Assembly (NCBI GenBank): GCA_028687975.1 | Contig: JAQTZD010000002.1 | Location: forward strand, 38,110 to 90,718 | DNA from: Sediminibacterium sp. | GTDB taxonomy: Bacteria > Bacteroidota > Bacteroidia > Chitinophagales > Chitinophagaceae | Length of the DNA stretch: 52,609 bases | Direction: 5' to 3' | In this document: positions 45,694 through 52,609 of the stretch, in pieces | Layout: the number at the start of each line of letters is the position of its first letter | Position numbering within the stretch: the first letter of the stretch is position 1 | Notes under the pieces: model-generated | Told to the model about the DNA's origin: nothing | The model's database searches: none | What the model saw: only the letters and a program-made list of their open reading frames with translations | Program-made: the position numbers and the translations under genes

Positions 45694-46443
45694 TTACGAC
45701 AAAACCTGGTAATAAACCTTTTCCCAATCCTCATTCTTTTTAAGGGCTTCCTTCACATAAATTGAATTGGTTATTCCGTCTATGATATATTGATTGATTT
45801 TTTGGATGAATCTATATTTATAAGGTCTTGGTGTATCAATCAGTAAGATAATTCTTATTTCGTCTGTGGTGTTCCAAACCTCATGATTATAAGTATCATC
45901 AAAGAATATTACTTTACCGCACTCCCAGCGTATTTCTTCATTACCTACCCGCATTTTGCACTCCCCTTTTTTAGGTATTACCAGTCCAAGATGGGTTCTT
46001 ACAATACCTTTAAATATACCTTTGTGGGCAGGTATGTGTTTGCCTGGCTGAAGGATAGAGAAAAAGGCAGTAAGTAAACCAGGGATTTCGTCTAGGACAA
46101 CCGATGTTTCGGGACACATTGACCGGTTTTTATAGGCTTTGTGACCAAAACCTTGCAAAAAGAAGGTTTTCCAATTATTGTCCTGAGATAGAAGTGACTC
46201 TGCAGGCTGAATGTCCTGAATATTAGGCAGGCTACTTTGTTTTTCTAAAAGCGGAATTACCTCAGAAAGGATAATTTCCCAGTTTTCCTCAAGTAGATTT
46301 GCCCACTTAAATTGAGCATTGGGCATAACAGGCTTTGTGCTTACAGCGGAAAACGGAGAAAGAAGGCTGCCTATACCCATTAAAATTCGGTTGGCTATTT
46401 GGAAGGTAATGAAATGGTTTATTTTATGTGAGATCGTTTTCAT
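45694..46443 (-). CDS. Aspartyl/asparaginyl beta-hydroxylase-like protein
   Basis: A 249-residue protein with a C-terminal Asp_Arg_Hydrox domain. Two iron-binding His occur in TVFHLGL-like VRTHLGLVIP and YNHEVWNTTD, with RIILLIDTPRP near the end for 2-oxoglutarate or a cosubstrate, and GKHIPAHKGIF before them. The N-terminal 40 residues include a hydrophobic stretch, perhaps a membrane anchor. Enzymes of this family hydroxylate Asp or Asn side chains in proteins or small peptides with Fe(II) and 2-oxoglutarate. The gene follows an SRPBCC gene by 69 nt on the same strand. Confidence 0.85.
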   Translation of the reverse strand: MKTISHKINHFITFQIANRILMGIGSLLSPFSAVSTKPVMPNAQFKWANLLEENWEIILSEVIPLLEKQSSLPNIQDIQPAESLLSQDNNWKTFFLQGFGHKAYKNRSMCPETSVVLDEIPGLLTAFFSILQPGKHIPAHKGIFKGIVRTHLGLVIPKKGECKMRVGNEEIRWECGKVIFFDDTYNHEVWNTTDEIRIILLIDTPRPYKYRFIQKINQYIIDGITNSIYVKEALKKNEDWEKVYYQVLS

Positions 46444-46512
46444 CTGGTAGTTTTTTGATTTTAAAAAGGTAGAAAATGTGTTTTGTGATTAGACGCTGAT
46501 ACCTTAGGAAAG

Positions 46513-47094
46513 TCATTTTTGACAATGACAGCAAATTGAACAGTCCGAGCATAGGCTGTTTTTAGAAATCTGAATATCCTGGAAGGATTCAGAAGCTCCT
46601 AAAAGCTGGTGGTTTTGAAATATCAGATGATAGGTGTTTTTTGTGACCGAAGTGCCAGTTTCCAGGTAGTATTTCAGGCCAATGAGCATATCGGTTAACT
46701 TACTTTTATAAACCCTTCTCATCAGGAAACGCAAGACCCTCGGTTGTATGGTGAAGCGAGCTATAGTTGTTACGGTAGTATATCCGGGGCTTGGCTTGAA
46801 AAGATGTATTTCAACCTGCATAGTTTTGATCAGGGACATGTTACCACCTGTAACTTCAATTGTGACGTTTTTCAATGGGTCAGCCCCGGTTATTCTTTCG
46901 TAGACATATGTTTTTTTATTTATCCGGCACTCTCTTTCACTTCCAATAGCAACGATGGGGGAATTGGTAAAATGAGATCCAGACAGATTGGGATTAAAGA
47001 GTGAAACATCACCAAAATGGGTATACAAGACATCCCAGGTTTTTTCGAGTGAAACCTTGATAGTAATCTCAGTAATTATGGTAGTAAACTTCAT
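46513..47094 (-). CDS. SRPBCC-like protein with a Cys-rich C-terminal tail
   Basis: A 193-residue protein from ATG 47094 (an ATG 10 codons upstream is also possible). The N-terminal 145 residues have the helix-grip pattern of SRPBCC/polyketide cyclase-like proteins (TEITIKVSLEKTWDVLYTHF, SLFNPNLSGSHF). The C-terminal tail SLCSDCSICCHCQK has five Cys among 14 residues and does not look like part of that fold. The tail may bind metal or be a substrate for modification. It is just upstream of the Asp/Asn hydroxylase-like gene in the same orientation. No known family has this combination as far as I can tell. Confidence 0.72.
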   Translation of the reverse strand: MKFTTIITEITIKVSLEKTWDVLYTHFGDVSLFNPNLSGSHFTNSPIVAIGSERECRINKKTYVYERITGADPLKNVTIEVTGGNMSLIKTMQVEIHLFKPSPGYTTVTTIARFTIQPRVLRFLMRRVYKSKLTDMLIGLKYYLETGTSVTKNTYHLIFQNHQLLGASESFQDIQISKNSLCSDCSICCHCQK

Positions 47095-47385
47095 CAAACG
47101 AATTTCTTTTGGTTGGATGTGCAAATTTCCGATTCAATTTTTAAGCTCATTCAACGATATCGCCTTTTGATTTGCCAATTTTCCGTATGGATGTAAGGGA
47201 GATGTGGAAATAAATGGTGGGTATTGAAAATTGCAACGGTAGCCTACTTTATGACTGTTAATACAAATAATTGGACTATTTACGTAAACTGAGCGGGTAT
47301 CCTCACTAGTACATTTGTAAAGCGCGAATGGAGATGTTAGCTATTGGGATAATATTTTCTTCGCAACTCTTACAATTTTCATTTT
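47095..47385. other. Intergenic region between divergent SRPBCC and AraC genes
   Basis: About 290 nt with no gene, repeat or clear hairpin recognised. It should hold promoters for both directions. Confidence 0.45.
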
Positions 47386-48264
47386 ATGTATTATAAAGGG
47401 CGCTCGGAAGAGCAATTTTTTATTACAAACATTACTTCATTAAATGTTTCCGAGCTAACCGCTTACTCAAAAGATGGTCTACTAATACTTTGGAATCTTG
47501 AAGATGAATTGAAATTGAATATAGACGGGGTGGAATATAGAATAATTGCCAATCAGATAATTTTCCTCACTGAATTTCATAAAGTAATTGTTCATTCTGT
47601 TGGTATGGTCAGGCTAATTCGATTTAACCGTTCATTTTATTGCATTATAGATCATGACCATGAAGTAGGCTGTAAGGGCATACTATTTTTCGGCGCATCT
47701 CAGGTTCCGATTATCGATGTTATTGAGGACGAACATTCGAAGTTTGAAACACTTTGGGAAATGTTAAACGTCGAAATGAATTCGCGAGATAGTCTTCAAC
47801 AAGAAATGCTTCAGATGATGCTTAAGCGTTTTGTTATATTATCAACCCGATTATACAAAAACCAGTTTAAGTTGCAAAATGCAGACAAGGGGAGATTAAA
47901 CCTGTTAAGAGAGTTCAATTATCTGGTGGAAATGCATTTTCGGACAAAACATTCAGTTTCCCAGTATGCCGATTTGCTTAATAAATCTCCTAAGTCACTG
48001 ACCAATCTTTTTTCCCAATATGGACAGAAGAACCCTTTGCAGCTAATTCAGGATAGAATATTGCTGGAAGCAAGAAGGCAACTGCTCTATACTGATAAGA
48101 TAGTTAAAGAGATCGCTTATGAAATTGGTTTTGACGATATACAAACCTTTAGCCGTTTTTTCAAAACCAAGGAAGGTGTCTCACCAAGAGAGTATAGGGG
48201 TATAAAACTTGGTAATATGATGAGGAAGGGAAAAAATGCCGATTCTTTAGGCGCTTCTGTCTAA
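47386..48264 (+). CDS. AraC-family transcriptional regulator (paralogue of 38867-39748)
   Basis: A 292-residue regulator: N-terminal cupin-like sensing domain (FYCIIDHDHEVGCKGILFFG around 85-105) and C-terminal HTH pair (HFRTKHSVSQYADLLNKSPK, KEIAYEIGFDDIQTFSRFFK). The organisation and several phrases equal those of the regulator at 38867. It is followed after 66 nt by a decayed AhpD-like fragment and then by an isochorismatase-family gene that could be its target. The ligand is unknown. Confidence 0.92.
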   Translation: MYYKGRSEEQFFITNITSLNVSELTAYSKDGLLILWNLEDELKLNIDGVEYRIIANQIIFLTEFHKVIVHSVGMVRLIRFNRSFYCIIDHDHEVGCKGILFFGASQVPIIDVIEDEHSKFETLWEMLNVEMNSRDSLQQEMLQMMLKRFVILSTRLYKNQFKLQNADKGRLNLLREFNYLVEMHFRTKHSVSQYADLLNKSPKSLTNLFSQYGQKNPLQLIQDRILLEARRQLLYTDKIVKEIAYEIGFDDIQTFSRFFKTKEGVSPREYRGIKLGNMMRKGKNADSLGASV

Positions 48265-48532
48265 CAACGCCATTGATGTGATTGTGATATTTGCAATGTC
48301 AAAAATTCAAAACAACAGCAAGAATTCGAAATGATTCAATTTACCGGCCTTCAGCGGAAGAAGTTACCCCGGAAAATAAAGTGCTGTTTGTTGCCCTCAG
48401 ATCAACTTTGAGATACGTATAGCAAATCTGGCCATTCACTTCCTGATTTCCCTTTTCACAATCTCTGAGAATAGCTGAATTGAATATTTATTACACAACT
48501 ATACAACTATTAATCTTTAAAATTTCAAGAAA
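48265..48532. other. Intergenic region with a decayed AhpD-like fragment
   Basis: Contains the fragment at 48331-48422; the rest is AT-rich. A short AT-rich leader precedes the isochorismatase-family gene. Confidence 0.5.
48331..48422 (+). pseudogene. N-terminal fragment of an AhpD-like gene
   Basis: ATG 48331 reads MIQFT and, after one frame change, continues PSAEEVTPENKVLFVALRST followed by LRYV, which matches the start of the intact gene at 42371 (MKQFKVPTRENVSPANQAIF). Stops follow and no CxxC part is found. It is the second decayed member of this family in the window. Confidence 0.62.
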
Positions 48533-49258
48533 ATGAAAAAAGTGATTTTGTTTACTGCAATTACATTAGCAGCGATTTCAGGTTATGCACAACTTCCTGA
48601 TCCGGGTTTTAAATTTGATAACAATACGGCTATTGTTATTACTGATCCTCAAAATGACTTCCTGAGCGAAAAGGGAGTTGCCTGGGGCGCAGTGGGGGCC
48701 AGTGTGAAAGCCAATAATACGATCGAGAATCTCAGGAAAATATTTGAGCTTGCTGCCCAGAAGAATATCCTGGTTTTTGTTTCGCCGCATTATTACTACC
48801 AGCATGATCACCAATGGAAATTTGAAGGTGTTTTAGAAAAACTGATGCACAATATTAATATGTTCGAAAGAAAAGGAGCTTTAACATCGGAAGGTTTTGA
48901 AGGATCCGGTGCTGACTGGCTGGAACCATACAAGGAGTATATCAAGGGTAAAAATGTAATTGTTTCCTCTCCTCACAAAGTATATGGCCCTCAGAATAAC
49001 GATCTTTCACTGCAATTACGTAAAAGAGGTATCGATAAGGTGGTTATAGCCGGAATGTCTGGGAACCTCTGTGTGGAAGCGCATTTGAGAGACCTCCTGG
49101 AAGATGGATTTGAGACCGCAGTTGTTTCCGACGCTACAGCATCCGCCATTTTACCGGGATTAAACGGCTATGAAGCTTCGATAACTAACTTTACAATGCT
49201 ATCAAGTAAAGTGTTCAAGACCAATGAATTTATTGCTGAGGTTAAAAAACAAAAATAG
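48533..49258 (+). CDS. Exported isochorismatase-family cysteine hydrolase
   Basis: A 241-residue protein with a signal peptide (residues 1-19, ISGYAQ) and the isochorismatase-like fold. The catalytic triad can be seen: Asp in IVITDPQNDF, Lys in SSPHKVYGPQNN and Cys in AGMSGNLCVEAHLRD. The remainder, including ETAVVSDATASA, is typical of the family. It would act in the periplasm on an amide or ether. Export of such an enzyme is not common and worth noting. A terminator follows at 49282. Confidence 0.92.
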   Translation: MKKVILFTAITLAAISGYAQLPDPGFKFDNNTAIVITDPQNDFLSEKGVAWGAVGASVKANNTIENLRKIFELAAQKNILVFVSPHYYYQHDHQWKFEGVLEKLMHNINMFERKGALTSEGFEGSGADWLEPYKEYIKGKNVIVSSPHKVYGPQNNDLSLQLRKRGIDKVVIAGMSGNLCVEAHLRDLLEDGFETAVVSDATASAILPGLNGYEASITNFTMLSSKVFKTNEFIAEVKKQK

Positions 49259-49703
49259 GTTGACATAGATAGGTTTGAAACGGGGGCTATCATGGTGTAT
49301 GATGGTCCCCCTTTTGTATTGAAGGCAACTGCGATTATCAGCTTATAAGGTATGGGATGTTATATCGGGTGATTATAAGGACTTTAATGATTCTGGGATG
49401 CTGATGGAGTTGTATGTATTCTCTATAAGTGGTAGCGGATCTCCGCAATGAATCCCGGCCCGGCAGAATATTTTTTGGGTTAACAGCAATATGGCTCCTA
49501 TTGGCAGTTGTTTCCTTGCTTTTACACTTGAATCAGAAAAACAAGTAGATGTTCAGTTCCCAGGAAAAACTGCTGGCATGACAGTTTTTTTTGTAATAAA
49601 CGCCACAAGAGTTATTTTAATATCAAAATGATTTAAGCGAAGCATGCAATGTGGATGTATATTTAACGTTAGAGTTTAATTTCCCGGTTAATTTAGTTAT
49701 TCT
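49259..49703. other. Intergenic region with terminator
   Basis: Contains the terminator at 49282-49311. Downstream, a short frame near 49450-49550 reads as one hydrophobic helix (GLTAIWLLLAVVSLLLHL) with no identifiable gene; it may be decayed coding DNA. Confidence 0.45.
49282..49311 (+). terminator. Rho-independent terminator after the isochorismatase gene
   Basis: GGGGG at 49282-49286 pairs with CCCCC at 49307-49311, and the intervening ATCAT/ATGAT pair extends the stem; TTTTG follows. The stem has a small mismatch in the middle. Confidence 0.8.
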
Positions 49704-50555
49704 ATGGTACTCAGTCATAAACAATATGCGTTATTCGGGCAACTAATTTTTGAAAAGGTTATTATTCAACCGCCTTTTCAAAAAATGGTAGTTATGCCAG
49801 ACCAGGCTTGTTTCTTATATGTCATAAACGGATTGGGAGAAACATATTCTGAGGTTGAAAAGGTAAAACTGCATGCTTCTGAATCGATTTTAATGAAGTG
49901 TGGTAATTATATTACCAGAATGCTTGAAACTTCTGGGTCTGCTAATTTTGAAGCAATTTTTATTCATTTCCATCCCCAGATTCTGAAGCGTGTTTTTGAG
50001 AGAGATATGCCTTCCTTTTTAAAGAATAGAGATAGTAAGTATAAGGTTTCTCTGACCAGAATGAAAGTAACACCCTTGATTGCTAAATATATAGAGGGGC
50101 TTATGTTCTATTTTGATAATCCTGAACTGGTTAATGATGATTTGCTCATGTTGAAGCTAAAAGAGATTATTCTTTTATTGCTTCAGACTGATGAATATAG
50201 TAATATCGAACAGATATTGTCGAGCCTTTTTTCTCCTTCTACGCAGGCATTTAGGGAGGTCATTGAAGCGCATATATATGCTGATCTGACTATTGAGGAT
50301 CTTTCGCAGCTCGCCAATTATAGTGTTTCGTCTTTTAAGAGAGAGTTTCAGAAGATATATAATAATACCCCTGCCAATTACTTCAGAAACAGGAAGCTTG
50401 AAAAAGCCGCGGAGCTATTGCGGATTTCTGATCAAAGAATTGCAGAAGTGGCTTTTAGTTCCGGATTTAACGAATTACCCTATTTCTCAAAATGTTTTAA
50501 GGATCGGTTTAAAGTATCACCCTCTGCTTACAGGGATAGCCATAGGAATGTATAA
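49704..50555 (+). CDS. AraC-family transcriptional regulator (paralogue of 34600-35460)
   Basis: A 283-residue regulator. The sensing domain (1-170) contains FQKMVVMPDQACFLYVINGL and KCGNYITRML, as in the paralogue at 34600. The two HTH motifs lie in TIEDLSQLANYSVSSFKREF and IAEVAFSSGFNELPYFSKCF. It stands upstream of the NTF2-like and SDR genes in the same orientation (323 nt gap), which are candidate targets. Confidence 0.93.
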   Translation: MVLSHKQYALFGQLIFEKVIIQPPFQKMVVMPDQACFLYVINGLGETYSEVEKVKLHASESILMKCGNYITRMLETSGSANFEAIFIHFHPQILKRVFERDMPSFLKNRDSKYKVSLTRMKVTPLIAKYIEGLMFYFDNPELVNDDLLMLKLKEIILLLLQTDEYSNIEQILSSLFSPSTQAFREVIEAHIYADLTIEDLSQLANYSVSSFKREFQKIYNNTPANYFRNRKLEKAAELLRISDQRIAEVAFSSGFNELPYFSKCFKDRFKVSPSAYRDSHRNV

Positions 50556-50877
50556 GTATTAAGTTGCACGACCTTACCAAATTTTTTCAGTTGCTTCTTT
50601 ACAAACTCAAGGTTAAATCCTGAATACTTCTATTAAATGCCTGGCACTACCGAATTGGTTGGACAGTTCGGTATGCGTATTTAGTTTGATTAGTGAAAAG
50701 AGAAATCCTGACAAAGGCAGTTGTATGTAGCAAGGGAACTGAAATTAACAATAAATGATCGTATTGTATAAAGGGTTTCATATTTCGAATAGGATATTTG
50801 TTACGGCATAGAAGTTCGTGTAAGAAGAAAGATAGATAGCCGAAGTTGATTATTGATAAATCGTAAATTAGTGAACA
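50556..50877. other. Intergenic region with a short inverted repeat
   Basis: No gene seen. TACCGAA (50648-50654) and TTCGGTA (50667-50673) form a perfect 7-bp inverted repeat separated by 12 bases, which might be an operator for the following genes. A weak guess. Confidence 0.4.
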
Positions 50878-51291
50878 ATGGAAGATAAAAGAATGCCGGT
50901 GCCTCCTTTTACAGAACAATCGGCAAGGCAAAAAATACAATTAGCTGAAGATGCGTGGAATACAAAGAATCCTATAATTGTTTCAAAAGCGTATTCAGAA
51001 GACAGTGAGTGGAGAAACAGAAATGTTTTTCTGAAAGGCAGGGATGAAATTGTTAGGTTTCTTACCGGCAAATGGGAGAAGGAGTTGGAATACAAACTCA
51101 AAAAGGAGTATTGGGCTCATGCTGGCAACAGGATAGCTGTCAGGTTTGAGTATGAATATCAAAATAATGAAGGACAGTGGTTTCGTGCATACGGAAATGA
51201 AAACTGGGAATTTGATGAAAATGGATATATGACCAAACGTTTTGCCAGTATTAATGATTTGGCCATAACCTTTGGTGACAGAAGACTATGA
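50878..51291 (+). CDS. NTF2-like protein of the DUF1348 family
   Basis: A 137-residue protein. [20 protein letters not shown] at the start, [10 protein letters not shown] and [19 protein letters not shown] are typical of DUF1348. The NTF2-like cone fold binds small molecules in a central cavity. It is followed after 52 nt by an SDR gene in the same orientation, so the two could form a small metabolic or detoxification operon. Function unknown. Confidence 0.9.
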   Translation: MEDKRMPVPPFTEQSARQKIQLAEDAWNTKNPIIVSKAYSEDSEWRNRNVFLKGRDEIVRFLTGKWEKELEYKLKKEYWAHAGNRIAVRFEYEYQNNEGQWFRAYGNENWEFDENGYMTKRFASINDLAITFGDRRL

Positions 51292-51343
51292 ATGACAAGG
51301 TAGCAGTAATTGTAGTAATTGGAATTTTAAAATTATTGAAAAT

Positions 51344-52090
51344 ATGACAGAGTTTAAAGATAGAGTTGCTATCGTAGTTGGTGGCACCAGTGGGATAGGA
51401 AAGGCAACGGTTGATCAACTTGTTAAAAAAGGTGCCAAGGTTCACGTAGTGGGTAGAAATGCCGGTTCAACATCTGATAGTTCTAATGTAGTTAACCATC
51501 AGGTAGATATTTCCAAAATGGAAGAAGTATCCCAGTTTATCAAAGAAATCAAAGGACTTAAGCAACTTGATTATCTTGTAAATGCATCTGGCATTTTCAA
51601 GCCAAAGCCGTTTTTGGATCACAAAATGGAGGATTATAATTCATATTTGGATTTGAACCGGGGTTTCTTTTTTATTACCCAGGCAGCTGCTGCGAAAATG
51701 CTTGTCAGGAAATCTGGTGCAATTGTGAATGTAGGATCTATGTGGGCGAAACAGGCTATAAAGGCAACTCCCTCTTCTGCCTATTCTATGCAGAAGGCAG
51801 GACTGCATTCTTTGACCCAACATTTAGCGATGGAGTTGGCTGATTATGGTATTCGGGTTAACGCTGTTTCACCAGCCGTGGTAAATACACCTGTATACCA
51901 TACGGTATTTGGTGGGAAGATGGAGGCGGAAGCGGCACTTTCCGGTTTTAATTCTTTTCATCCAATAGGCAGATATGGAACCCCTGAGCAGATAGCTGAT
52001 ACCATTTTATTTCTGTTATCTGATCATGCGTCATGGGTTACCGGAGCAGTTTGGGATATTGATGGTGGCGTCATGGCGGGTAGAAACTGA
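51344..52090 (+). CDS. Short-chain dehydrogenase/reductase (SDR)
   Basis: A 248-residue classical SDR. Cofactor-binding motif [15 protein letters not shown] in VNASGIF (in place of NNAG), the catalytic Ser in VNVGSMWAK, Tyr-x3-Lys in SAYSMQKAG, and PAVVNTPVY with the usual Thr. The C-terminus [12 protein letters not shown] is standard. Probably uses NADPH, given no acidic residue at the end of the second strand (VHVVGRNAG). The substrate is unknown. Confidence 0.93.
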   Translation: MTEFKDRVAIVVGGTSGIGKATVDQLVKKGAKVHVVGRNAGSTSDSSNVVNHQVDISKMEEVSQFIKEIKGLKQLDYLVNASGIFKPKPFLDHKMEDYNSYLDLNRGFFFITQAAAAKMLVRKSGAIVNVGSMWAKQAIKATPSSAYSMQKAGLHSLTQHLAMELADYGIRVNAVSPAVVNTPVYHTVFGGKMEAEAALSGFNSFHPIGRYGTPEQIADTILFLLSDHASWVTGAVWDIDGGVMAGRN

Positions 52091-52609
52091 TACCCAGTTT
52101 AGAGAGTTAGACAGAGTGCTTCCTGTAAGGTATTCGTTTGCCTGCTTTTAGGAAACGTTCAACCGGAAATTGTTGTTGGACATTAATGAATACCATATAA
52201 ACAGGTATTTTTTCATGGGGTCAGTGATTAGCTGACCCCATTGCTATTTGCTGTATTAACCTCTAGAAGGCTGTTTCTACTGAGATATTCACTTGGACAG
52301 TTATAATGTACGCTATGTGTAGGACAGATAATGTGTTCGACTACCTTTCTTTTCTTTTTTTGCTTCTTTTTTTCTTTTCTTTAGCTATCCACGTGGATAT
52401 GTGGATAGCCGCATGATTCAAGCTGCTTTTGCATTCAGGTGACAGGGAGCCGGTGTTTGATAACATAGTGATTGGAGAATAACAGGTCAGAAGGTGTGTT
52501 TTTGAAAACATCAATGATATTAAATCACTCAAATACTCAAGTAGGTAGAAAGTGCCTTAGAATTTCCCAAGAAGATATTTCTAATGTGTATGCTGTTTTT
52601 AATAAAAAA
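52091..52609. other. Terminal region with hairpins and a polypyrimidine tract
   Basis: It contains a perfect 10-bp hairpin (52215-52224 with 52232-52241), a pyrimidine-rich tract (about 52340-52382) and an adjacent 8-bp inverted repeat CTATCCAC / GTGGATAG (52385-52392 and 52401-52408). At the right end ATG 52513 opens a frame of 32 codons (MILNHSNTQVGRKCLRISQE) that runs off the window; it may be the start of a gene but cannot be judged. Confidence 0.5.
52215..52241. terminator. Hairpin downstream of the SDR gene
   Basis: ATGGGGTCAG pairs perfectly with CTGACCCCAT around a seven-base loop. No T tract follows directly, but the position 125 nt after the SDR stop fits a terminator for the NTF2-like/SDR pair. 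Confidence 0.55.

Noticed and set aside
24378..52609. Integrated phage, transposon or integrative element as an explanation of the patchy region
   Set aside because: No integrase, transposase, recombinase, phage structural gene, tRNA attachment site or flanking direct repeat was seen.

Overview
The window looks like chromosome from a Bacteroidota bacterium, most likely a Chitinophagaceae-type soil or water organism. The evidence is a type IX secretion sorting tail on a 1128-residue secreted protein, a GH20 hexosaminidase, bacillithiol deacetylase BshB1, DUF5690 and DUF5777 family proteins, AraC regulators of the Bacteroidota type, TAnnTTTG-like -7 elements and few Shine-Dalgarno sites. No rRNA, tRNA, CRISPR array, transposase, integrase or phage gene was recognised.

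Region 1 (1-4914): the 3' end of a cellobiose 2-epimerase-like gene converges on a secreted GH20 beta-N-acetylhexosaminidase. An orphan PAS/GAF histidine kinase diverges from the latter. Region 2 (5014-11494): a tightly packed five-gene unit (gaps of 12 nt or less, three junctions overlapping or abutting) encodes an exported beta-propeller/phosphoesterase, a PhnZ-like HD oxygenase, a phosphonatase-like HAD hydrolase with the DxAGT motif and a cap lysine, a DUF5690 MFS-type transporter and a TIGR03364-type FAD oxidoreductase. Together these read as an oxidative route for using 2-aminoethylphosphonate-like compounds, without PhnW or PhnY. Region 3 (11787-18525): an eight-gene respiratory module (ethylbenzene-dehydrogenase-like haem protein, cytochrome lipoprotein, DUF5777 outer-membrane protein, a 79-residue miniprotein, Tat-type FeS subunit, NrfD-like membrane subunit, Ig-like membrane-anchored protein, cytochrome c) without any molybdopterin catalytic subunit. 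It is preceded by a 32-bp palindrome and closed by a strong terminator.

Region 4 (18919-24377): an extradiol dioxygenase (YgiD/DODA type), a frameshifted sensor remnant, a large T9SS-exported Asp-box propeller protein and a small membrane protein. Region 5 (24.4-52.6 kb) is AT-richer, looser and patchy: accessory genes with long gaps and several decayed genes. It carries four AraC regulators in two paralogous pairs, three intact and two broken AhpD/carboxymuconolactone decarboxylase-like genes, a DoxX protein, a DsrE protein, a split PNPOx/ferredoxin-reductase pair, a lone FabF, BshB1, a DinB-like protein, an isochorismatase, an NTF2-like protein and an SDR. It also has an ABC ATPase plus ABC permease/M1 aminopeptidase fusion, and an Asp/Asn beta-hydroxylase-like gene beside an SRPBCC protein with a Cys-rich tail. 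The theme is stress, xenobiotic and thiol-redox functions undergoing turnover.

The most interesting parts are the PhnY/PhnW-less phosphonate operon with two apparently complementary C-P cleaving enzymes, the molybdoenzyme-free respiratory module with its miniprotein that copies the N-terminus of the FeS subunit, and the cluster of decayed thiol-redox genes. All assignments come from reading motifs by eye; no database search was run.
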